From an uncultured Mucilaginibacter sp. (GTDB taxonomy: Bacteria > Bacteroidota > Bacteroidia > Sphingobacteriales > Sphingobacteriaceae), in NCBI GenBank assembly GCA_903864275.1, contig CAIPFE010000017.1, forward strand, positions 62,001-126,000: DNA of 64,000 bases, written 5' to 3'. Below are positions 53,601-59,197 of the stretch, piece after piece; the first letter of the stretch is position 1, and every line of letters starts with the position of its first letter. The notes beneath the pieces were generated by a model. The model ran no database searches and had not been told where the DNA came from. It saw nothing but the letters and a program-made list of their open reading frames with translations. Position numbers and translations under genes: made by a program.

Positions 53601-53831
53601 TTGAATGATTTTATTTGAAAGTTCAATTTGGAGTAAGGTCTTATTTTCTTCTTTAATTTCATTTAGCGCAAATTTTATAGTTTCCGATAAGTACACGCTT
53701 AGATACCTGGATGCTTCTTCTTTATCGAGTTTTGTGCTTTTAATAAAAAAGTTTTCGTTGCTAATTAAATCCAGTTGGTTGGCAATTAGCTTATTAACGA
53801 GTTGTTCATAAATGCCTAATTCAAATTGCAT
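50688..53831 (-). CDS. PLD-nuclease/DEAD helicase/DUF3427 protein
   Basis: 1047 aa. After a helical N-terminus, a phospholipase-D-type nuclease domain carries HAKAYLFLRNTGFNTGYIGS (HxK, ~222). A superfamily II helicase follows: Walker A VVAATGTGKTVISSF (~347), DEVHH box IIIDEVHHIAAS (~441), LLGLTATPERNDGEDI, motif VI LQQLGRGLRLAPNK (~640). The C-terminal ~350 residues match DUF3427 (MVHSRYNRDQILVGLRLHNF; ending QLNEPMPAYIWKE). Proteins of this architecture occur in anti-phage islands beside NUDIX genes. Here it overlaps a NUDIX gene by 11 bp. AT-rich. Cleavage of invading nucleic acid is an inference. Confidence 0.9.
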   Translation of the reverse strand: MQFELGIYEQLVNKLIANQLDLISNENFFIKSTKLDKEEASRYLSVYLSETIKFALNEIKEENKTLLQIELSNKIIQVLIDELPKIGLSGNLIENEGKILEAVFSKLDSPFADFNERLKQITPYTRLSQSELFTGNNVGISLESEIKKEILSSDEICWLVSFIKYSGIRIFKEELEEFTNSGKKLKIITTSYMGATDVKAVEFLSNLKSTEIKVSYNADHERLHAKAYLFLRNTGFNTGYIGSSNISRSALTNGLEWNLKVTSKEISHIIDKFKKTFETYWVDKDFELYQHGKDIQKLSTALKQQKSYDYQGITTFFDLKPFPYQEEILEKLQSERIIHERFKNLVVAATGTGKTVISSFDYKKFKETHPRARLLFVAHRKEILEQAQTTFKHVLRNANFSELWVDGEEPSNYEYVFASIQTLTNRINQLSLSEDFFDFIIIDEVHHIAASSYRPILQKFKPKVLLGLTATPERNDGEDILKDFCGVIAAEIRLPEALNRKLLSPFQYFAVSDNVDLSKLSWKNGRYEINELTKLYTEDDRRVSDILTNCEKYITDVHDVIALGFCVSQDHARYMAEKFTLAGLKADYLTSESSGNRTELRERLRNKEINYLFVRDIFNEGIDIPEIDTVLFLRPTESLTIFLQQLGRGLRLAPNKDCLTVLDFVGNARPEYDFEHKFRALVGKTHTSIIKEIEDEFPHLPLGCSIVLEKKAKEVILKNIAAAIGFNRRQLLNKIQNFKYQSTLSLTLKNFIEFQHIELQLIYKKDNWKRLCVEAGVIRDFKEPNESEITRGIKRILQCNSISYLNFIKQLIDNDFKIGSLKEKEKLMLLMFHYDIWQKDGPSIGFKSLQESILQIARNPLMIEELNEVINYLINKVDFVEKEIDLDYEFPLMVHSRYNRDQILVGLRLHNFDKASSNREGVALNKYLNTEALFVTLKKSEKEYSPTTLYDDYAINEYLFHWQSQNATSPESPKGSSYINHESLAKKILLFVREQNDDEYGFTMSYVFLGDANFINSSGSKPMNVEWQLNEPMPAYIWKESGKLAIG

Positions 53832-54237
53832 TTAAATCATTTAGGTAATGGTTTAGGATAGGAATATCCGCATCAGCCCAGTCCAAATCTAATAATTCAT
53901 TTGCATTAAGCCATTTTAAATTCGCGTGCTCCTTTAATGTGATATTTCCGCTGATGTGTTTACAAACAAAAGGTATAAGCCTTATAGTTACTGAAGGATA
54001 ATGGTGCGTATGAGCAGTAAGACTTTTTTCAATTTCTATTTCAATACCAAGTTCTTCTTTGATTTCTCGAATTAAACATTCTTCCGAAGTTTCATTAGGC
54101 TCAACCTTACCGCCGGGAAATTCCCATTTTAGAGGCAAGTTCATTTGACTACTCCTTTGGGCCGCGAATATTCTATTTTTATTATCGATTATTAAGGCGC
54201 AAGTAACATCAATAACTTTTTGCTGGCGCTCTTTCAT
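53821..54237 (-). CDS. NUDIX hydrolase (MutT-like (deoxy)nucleoside triphosphatase)
   Basis: 138 aa. Complete NUDIX box GGKVEPNETSEECLIREIKE then ELGIE (~43-65). The start ALIIDNKNRIFAAQRSSQMN and KWEFPGGK are typical of the (deoxy)nucleoside triphosphate pyrophosphohydrolase subgroup. The last 11 bp overlap the helicase start, and its ATG overlaps the zinc-ribbon gene stop (ATGA), so all three are translationally coupled. In this operon it may hydrolyse modified or signal nucleotides, not just oxidised dNTPs; unproven. Confidence 0.92.
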   Translation of the reverse strand: MKERQQKVIDVTCALIIDNKNRIFAAQRSSQMNLPLKWEFPGGKVEPNETSEECLIREIKEELGIEIEIEKSLTAHTHHYPSVTIRLIPFVCKHISGNITLKEHANLKWLNANELLDLDWADADIPILNHYLNDLNAI

Positions 54238-54410
54238 AACTCCCCCTCTACCTCACAAAATACGTGTTTGCATTCATTCGCTAAACATTCATTTATAGCC
54301 ATTTTAAGACGGGTATGAAAAAAATCCGAAATGATATCCGCCCTTGCACCACAGATTGGGCAAGTGGTTGGTTGGTCGGTCATGAAATAAAAGAGTATAT
54401 CTGCCATCAT
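54234..54410 (-). CDS. Small zinc-ribbon protein, Ogr/Delta-like
   Basis: 58 aa (or 49 from ATG 54383, MTDQPTTCPIC). Two adjacent ATGs open the frame. Four Cys in C-P-I-C-G ... C-x4-C followed by x3-F and then E: CPICGARADIISDF, then NECLANECKHVFCEVE. The spacing (25 residues between the inner Cys pair, CxxxxC, F four after the last Cys) is that of Ogr/Delta zinc fingers of P2/P4-type phages, which activate transcription. The stop overlaps the NUDIX start by 4 bp, so this is a real, coupled gene despite its size. Its role is probably regulatory or phage-mimicking; inferred. Confidence 0.7.
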   Translation of the reverse strand: MMADILFYFMTDQPTTCPICGARADIISDFFHTRLKMAINECLANECKHVFCEVEGEL

Positions 54411-54532
54411 ATAAATGTACTACAAAGCGGCGAAAAAAGAAACCTACGCACCAGCATCTCAGGTTTGGTGTCCTTGCTCCTGATGCGCAACATGTTGTAG
54501 CTGCGGGTTTCTTTCCTGTGTACATCGGCCAT
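54407..54532 (-). pseudogene. Truncated vsr (very short patch repair endonuclease) remnant
   Basis: Reading from ATG 54532: MADVHRKETRSYNMLRIRSK continuing DTKPEMLVRRFLF, the near-invariant start of Vsr endonucleases (MADVHTxExRSYNMSRIxxK, TKPE). After ~33 codons it loses similarity and stops at codon 42; the catalytic Asp and zinc-binding Cys/His of Vsr are gone. The TGA overlaps the zinc-ribbon ATG. Vsr genes normally accompany cytosine methyltransferases, so it records a lost R-M module. Confidence 0.8.
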
Positions 54533-54582
54533 AACGCAAAAGTACGGCATTCGGCACGGTTTTTTCGCTGCTGCCTGCCTGG

Positions 54583-55095
54583 TTAATACATGTGCGGCTG
54601 TATATGTATATGGCCCAGGGCAACAAAAAGGGCTACAATTCCGGTTAGTACCACCAGGGCGCTGCCGCCGATGATCAACCCGGTGCCAACGGGGTCTACC
54701 AACTGGCGGCTGCCCTTTTTGTAGGCGTAAAAGCGGTAATCTTTTACATAGGCCGAATCGGCAAGCAGTCCGGGGGTGTGTGTACTTGCTGTGGTTGGTT
54801 TAAAATAATCAGAGCTTGCGCTGATCTCGCCGTCCCTTACTTTTGGTACCAGCTTTTTAGGCAGCCTGAATTCAAATGCGTCATTGCGTGCGCGCCTGGC
54901 GGCTTCTCCCGGAAACGGGGCGCTCATGTGCCTAAAATCAGGGCGCCTGGCCCGCATCGCGCGCAAACGGTCGGCGCGTGGGTCTGGTTTGGCAGCTTTT
55001 TCGGCGCTTGCCGTGTCGGTGGGGGCCACTTGTGCAGCAACTTTTTGCACCAGCGCAAAACAGCAAAAAAATAATAAAGCAAGGATTGTTTTCAT
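54583..55095 (-). CDS. Exported membrane protein, paralog family member 1
   Basis: 170 aa. Signal peptide ending KVAAQ. A charged middle region (DPRADRLRAMRARRPDFRHM), then the module shared with 57856-58548 and 58613-59032: ISASSDYFKPTTASTHTPGL, LADSAYVKDYRFYAYKKGSR, PVGTGLIIGG. It ends with a hydrophobic segment (ALVVLTGIVALFVAL). Family unknown to me. Membrane anchoring at the C-terminus with the module outside is likely. It sits between the two vsr remnants. Confidence 0.7.
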   Translation of the reverse strand: MKTILALLFFCCFALVQKVAAQVAPTDTASAEKAAKPDPRADRLRAMRARRPDFRHMSAPFPGEAARRARNDAFEFRLPKKLVPKVRDGEISASSDYFKPTTASTHTPGLLADSAYVKDYRFYAYKKGSRQLVDPVGTGLIIGGSALVVLTGIVALFVALGHIHIQPHMY

Positions 55096-55205
55096 CAGGC
55101 AAAACGGGTTTGTTAAATATACCTGCTGTATTGACGTAAACCGCGCCTGAAATGATACATTTTGAAAAAAGATAATGGGTGTAGCAGAGCTGTTGGCTTT
55201 GGCCG

Positions 55206-55253
55206 CCGCGACATGTTGTGGCTACGGGTTTCTTTGGCGTGTTCATCGGCCAT
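55206..55253 (-). pseudogene. Second vsr N-terminal remnant
   Basis: MADEHAKETRSHNMSR from ATG 55253, the first 16 residues of a Vsr-like protein, then unrelated sequence to a stop at 55113. At DNA level ~52 bp match 54492-54543 at roughly four in five positions. It overlaps no intact gene. Confidence 0.7.
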
Positions 55254-55344
55254 AATGCAGGAATACAGCAAATCAAAAAAGGGGGGTAAAGAAAATCATG
55301 GCAATCCTAAACCGAGCCGCCAATCGGGCATTGGTCATGAAGAT

Positions 55345-55785
55345 TTAAAACAATGCGTTAAGATTATTCAGATCAAGCGTATTAAATACTTTTTTGAATT
55401 TCCTTTTCTTAAGTCCGTTATAAAGTTCTTTATCCCCGGTCCAAAGGCCCCCTTTAAGGTAAATAGCCAGGGCTACAAAATCGGTATCATCAATGTCAAT
55501 ATCGTGTGTTAGCTTTAAGGCCTTTTCCCAAATTGCTCCCGGTATCAAGTCTTCGTTAACAAACTTCAGTCTTGAAAACAGGTGAAACCGGGCGTCGGTT
55601 AATTGCTGATCAGATAGCTTTGAAACTTTTTTAAGTTTTTCCCAGTGCTTTTGAATTTCAAATCTCATATAGCTGCAGCTATAAAATTCAAATGCATTTT
55701 TTGAGTTTATCAGTAATTCACCAATGGCGCCATTAGTGTTTAATAAGCCGCTAAAAATAATATTGGTATCAACAACAATCTTCAC
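55345..55785 (-). CDS. PIN-domain toxin (VapC-like)
   Basis: 146 aa. Acidic PIN residues: MKIVVDTNIIFSGLL (Asp6), a Glu near FEIQKHW, HDIDIDDTDFVALAIYLKGG (Asp pair), and LWTGDKELYNGLKKR. PIN toxins cleave RNA. Overlaps the antitoxin by 4 bp (ATGA). Confidence 0.88.
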   Translation of the reverse strand: MKIVVDTNIIFSGLLNTNGAIGELLINSKNAFEFYSCSYMRFEIQKHWEKLKKVSKLSDQQLTDARFHLFSRLKFVNEDLIPGAIWEKALKLTHDIDIDDTDFVALAIYLKGGLWTGDKELYNGLKKRKFKKVFNTLDLNNLNALF

Positions 55786-55985
55786 TTGATATATTTGCTG
55801 CCATTTTTAGCCCACCAACCTTTTTTTACTTCTTTAGCTAATTCATCAGCATCTGCCTGGGTGGCTGTAGATTTTGCTGTAGCTTCTTTATATGATAACA
55901 GGTCAATAAATTGTTGCAAGCCTTTTGTATCCACATAAGCAGGCAACCTGATGATCACTTCGTCCTTTGTACGTTCAATTACCAT
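55782..55985 (-). CDS. Antitoxin of the PIN toxin
   Basis: 67 aa (MVIERTKDEVIIRLPAYVDT). Strand-rich N-terminus (VIERTKDEVIIRLPA, like the AbrB/SpoVT or PHD-like antitoxin start), then a helix that leads to WWAKNGSKYIK. Upstream, overlapping gene of the pair. Typical size. Confidence 0.78.
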   Translation of the reverse strand: MVIERTKDEVIIRLPAYVDTKGLQQFIDLLSYKEATAKSTATQADADELAKEVKKGWWAKNGSKYIK

Positions 55986-56063
55986 ATTGTGGTTTTTTGC
56001 TGTTTACTCAAATTTACATAAATAATCTATCACTTTAACAATTCATCTAAAAATACCAACCCC

Positions 56064-57632
56064 TCACCCAAAATGCCTGTTAAAAAAGTTGAACGCGTTG
56101 GTATAGCAAAACTGTTCAACTATCTGTGCGGCGTCCATTTGCAGGTCGAGGCCGGCGGCTATGGCCCCGGCGACGAGCTGCTGCTCCAAAGCGGGCGCCA
56201 GCAGGCTGAATTCGGTGGAGTTTTGGCAGCAGTCGACCGCTTCTACCAACCCATCGAAATCAGAGCCGATACACACCTGGCCCCAGGGCAAAGGCAGGGC
56301 GTAAAATTGCGTTATCTGGAATATCTTGATCAAATGGTTTGCCAGCAGTTGGGCATGCGCATCGAAATTGGGCCTGTCATCAGGCGGAACGCCGGCCACG
56401 GGCATTATTTCCGCCATTTCTTCGGCTATGGCCTGCGCAAAGGTGGGCTGGTCGGGCACATCCTGCGGCAATGCGGCGGCAGGAGCGTCGCCGGCCCAAA
56501 GGGCATCGGCCATGGCCTGTACCTGGCCATCCGGGTCGGGGCCCGACAAAAGCGCGTACTCAGCCGCGCTCAGGTAATCATATTGCCGCACATCGATGGT
56601 ATCCTTGCCGCCAAGTATCCGCACATCCATCGACAGGCCGATGAGCCCGCCGCTGTTCAGTATGGCCACCACGTCCTCGTTAAATAAATTAATGGATAAG
56701 GGATAAAATGACGTTCCGGGGATCACGCCCGGGTACTTATAGCTCATCAGTTCAACCACGTTGCCTATCGGGTTATGGGTGCGGCACCAGTCGAGGTATT
56801 GCGAGGCAGGCATACCGGTTAGCCCCATGTGGCTGGCTATTATGGGCTTGTCGGGGTAATATTTATCGCGGATTAGGTAAAACTCCTTCCGGGCAACCAG
56901 GCTCATGTGCTTGGCGTCGATCAGCAAACCCTGACCGTAGGCATAGTCGATCAGTTGCCTGCCATCATCGGTGATCCCCAGTCCCTGCGGCAGCAGCGGG
57001 CCTTTGGTAAGTATTTTATTGCCATAGGCATGGTTGATGAACTGGTTAGGCGTAAGGTGCGTTGGGGTGATATACATGGTAAGGAAACCCTTTTGCAGGA
57101 AAGCTTTAAGGTTGTCGAGCGCTTTTTGCGGGTCGGACAAGGTGTTGCCATCGTCATACAGCGAATGGCCGCCCTCGATGTTAAACACTACATGTACTGT
57201 GCCGGGGTCGGCGGGGTTATAGTCGGCCCAGTTGGTGAGGAACACCACTTTATGCTCCGGCGGGATGTTATCAGTTGCGCGGGGTGGCGCAAGCAGGTTG
57301 GCCAGGTCTTCGCCGAATACCTGGCTGTAACCATCTGCACCGTCGTACATAGCAGTCAGCCTGGCAGGGTCCATTATCTGCCTGAAAAGTATAGCCGCCC
57401 CCAGGCGGATAATGCACTGATCGATCATGCCGGCTTCAGGCGGGTGCAGGGTTACGCAAACCAGCGGAATGTCGCCATTATGGCTTAATTGTTCGAGCGA
57501 GCTTTGACTGCTGAGGATATTGCCAAACAATTTGGCAGCGCTGATATTATCCCATGCCGAGAACTGGCTGCCATTTTGCGGCAGGAAGAGGGTTTTTAGG
57601 CCCGGATGACAGTGTAAATCGAAATACTGCAT
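56064..57632 (-). CDS. M19-like membrane dipeptidase family metallohydrolase
   Basis: 522 aa from ATG 57632 (MQYFDLHCHPGLKTLF). The metal-site motifs of renal-dipeptidase-type amidohydrolases are visible: FDLHCHPG (HxH-type), VVFNIEGGHSLYDD (Glu ~), LIDAKHMSLVARKEFYLI and IIASHMGLTGMP (His), VCIGSDFDGL (family signature near the C-terminus). There is an unusual acidic/alanine-rich insert (WAGDAPAAALPQDVPDQPTF). No signal peptide, so cytoplasmic. Substrate probably a dipeptide or related amide; not certain. Confidence 0.85.
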   Translation of the reverse strand: MQYFDLHCHPGLKTLFLPQNGSQFSAWDNISAAKLFGNILSSQSSLEQLSHNGDIPLVCVTLHPPEAGMIDQCIIRLGAAILFRQIMDPARLTAMYDGADGYSQVFGEDLANLLAPPRATDNIPPEHKVVFLTNWADYNPADPGTVHVVFNIEGGHSLYDDGNTLSDPQKALDNLKAFLQKGFLTMYITPTHLTPNQFINHAYGNKILTKGPLLPQGLGITDDGRQLIDYAYGQGLLIDAKHMSLVARKEFYLIRDKYYPDKPIIASHMGLTGMPASQYLDWCRTHNPIGNVVELMSYKYPGVIPGTSFYPLSINLFNEDVVAILNSGGLIGLSMDVRILGGKDTIDVRQYDYLSAAEYALLSGPDPDGQVQAMADALWAGDAPAAALPQDVPDQPTFAQAIAEEMAEIMPVAGVPPDDRPNFDAHAQLLANHLIKIFQITQFYALPLPWGQVCIGSDFDGLVEAVDCCQNSTEFSLLAPALEQQLVAGAIAAGLDLQMDAAQIVEQFCYTNAFNFFNRHFG

Positions 57633-57855
57633 ACACAAAAGGTTTAGTATTTAAATTTACGCATTAAAAAAGAAAACTGCAAAGGTGCTTTTTAAATAAT
57701 TTTTTGTTGGCGGGCAGGGTGATGCAGTTACCTGCCGCCATTTTGCCGTCTTTGAAACCAACAAGAACGAAACACCAACAAGGGCGAAAAAATAAGGCAA
57801 ATTTAACCGTTCAATTTTTTTTTAAGAAAAGCCGGCCCGTTAACCCGCGTCGTCG

Positions 57856-58548
57856 TTAAAGTCCGGAAATAGCGGCTGAAATAGTTATGATCGCTGCTGC
57901 AATTACTATTAAGGTGAGGCCCACTGCTATAATGCCCCCAATCAAAAATGCATGCCCTACAGGATGTACCCTCTGGTGATACGTTTTATAAAAAGCCTCG
58001 AACCTGAATGTTTTTACATAAGCCGAATCAGTGAGCAGGGCCGGGTTGGAAGCGACTGCGCTGGTAGGCGTAAAATAATCAGAGGTGGCCGGGAAAGGCG
58101 CTTTTTTAAACCGCTTCAGCATATCCCGTGTTAAAGTAAATTGCCGGGCATCGTTTTGAGCTGTTTGCTGGTTGGCCGCAGTGTGGGCGGAAGTGCCAAA
58201 ACCAGCTGCTCCGCCATTGTTTAATGTGGCTGCTTCGTACAGGCGGGGTGGGGTCCTGTAATTAAGGGCGCGGTAATAGGCAGCTGTACGAAAGGTTTGC
58301 ACATAAAGCGAATCGTCAAGCAGCGCCGTATTCGGGGCTTCCATAGCCGATGGCTTAAAATGATCAGATGTGGCCGGGTAATGTTCCGTCCTGAATTTTT
58401 TTAAATTCTCGTTGTTCAGCTTGAAACGGTGTGCATCCGATTTAGCTGTCTCAATAGTTTGCGCCGAATCGGCGCTGGCGGTTTGGGCAGCTGCATGTTG
58501 GGTGGCGGTAATAGCCGCAATAAATAATAATAATAAAATTGTTTTCAT
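57856..58548 (-). CDS. Exported membrane protein, paralog member 2 (duplicated module)
   Basis: 230 aa. Signal peptide ending AAAQ. Two copies of the ~60-residue module: residues ~38-100 (FKLNNENLKKFRTEHYPATS, DHFKPSAMEAPNTALLDDSL, YVQTFRTAAYYRALNYRTPP) and ~133-195 (FTLTRDMLKRFKKAPFPATS, DYFTPTSAVASNPALLTDSA, YVKTFRFEAFYKTYHQRVHP). It ends in a TM segment (AFLIGGIIAVGLTLIVIAAA). Same module once in the genes at 54583 and 58613. Family not recognised. 57639-57855 before it holds CCAACAAGAACGAA-type words only. Confidence 0.72.
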   Translation of the reverse strand: MKTILLLLFIAAITATQHAAAQTASADSAQTIETAKSDAHRFKLNNENLKKFRTEHYPATSDHFKPSAMEAPNTALLDDSLYVQTFRTAAYYRALNYRTPPRLYEAATLNNGGAAGFGTSAHTAANQQTAQNDARQFTLTRDMLKRFKKAPFPATSDYFTPTSAVASNPALLTDSAYVKTFRFEAFYKTYHQRVHPVGHAFLIGGIIAVGLTLIVIAAAIITISAAISGL

Positions 58549-58612
58549 GACATTGGTTTAAAAGGTATTTTGATCTTATCCGTTTTAATGCTGGACTTAC
58601 CTGCCCCGCGCC

Positions 58613-59032
58613 TCAATACGGTGCATTATGCGCCACAGGCGCCAGCAAAAAGCCTATAAATACAAGAACGCCCACTACAATACCCAAAATCGCAAGAAAA
58701 TGCCCGGTAGGGTGCAAACGCTGGTGCAGCGACTCATTATAGGCCGCCTTACGGAATGCCTGCACATAATCCGAATCATTAAGCAGGGCATAATTGGAGG
58801 CATATTGCTTCGTCGGCTTAAAATAATCGGAAGTTTTGGCGAAATGCGCGGCCTTAAATCGTTTCAGCACATCGGGCGGCAGCTTAAATATCTCCGCATC
58901 CTCTTTGGCGGTTTGGGCAGCTTGTTTAGCTGTTAGCGTGATCTTTGCCGTATCGGCAGGCGCGTTTTGCGCGGGTGCACGCTGCACGGCAATAAATACC
59001 GCAAAAAGTAGAAATAAGGCCGTCCTTTTCAT
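58613..59032 (-). CDS. Exported membrane protein, paralog member 3
   Basis: 139 aa. Signal peptide ending APAQ. A single module: FKLPPDVLKRFKAAHFAKTS, DYFKPTKQYASNYALLNDSD, YVQAFRKAAYNESLHQRLHP, then GHFLAILGIVVGVLVFIGFL (membrane). Nearest to member 2's second module. 64 bp upstream of member 2 on the same strand, so the two probably form an operon. Confidence 0.72.
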   Translation of the reverse strand: MKRTALFLLFAVFIAVQRAPAQNAPADTAKITLTAKQAAQTAKEDAEIFKLPPDVLKRFKAAHFAKTSDYFKPTKQYASNYALLNDSDYVQAFRKAAYNESLHQRLHPTGHFLAILGIVVGVLVFIGFLLAPVAHNAPY

Positions 59033-59197
59033 GACAAAGGGTTTAACGTTGGTGAAAAATTCAGGGGTATTGCAGGGGAGGATATTATTTATAAAAATAA
59101 ATATTTTTTTGATAAAATAAAATATTTGTGGGGGTGGTAACGTTTCGTTAAAAAAAACGACGTCATGACGGCGTTGTTAGTTTTTCGAACCGAATAT

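Noticed and set aside
54304..54525. 73-codon minus-strand ORF over the vsr remnant
   Set aside because: It is an out-of-frame reading of the vsr fragment and zinc-ribbon gene; the other frames carry the recognisable motifs.
56073..56687. 204-codon plus-strand ORF opposite the M19-like dipeptidase gene
   Set aside because: Complement of the dipeptidase frame; no recognisable motif and no promoter.
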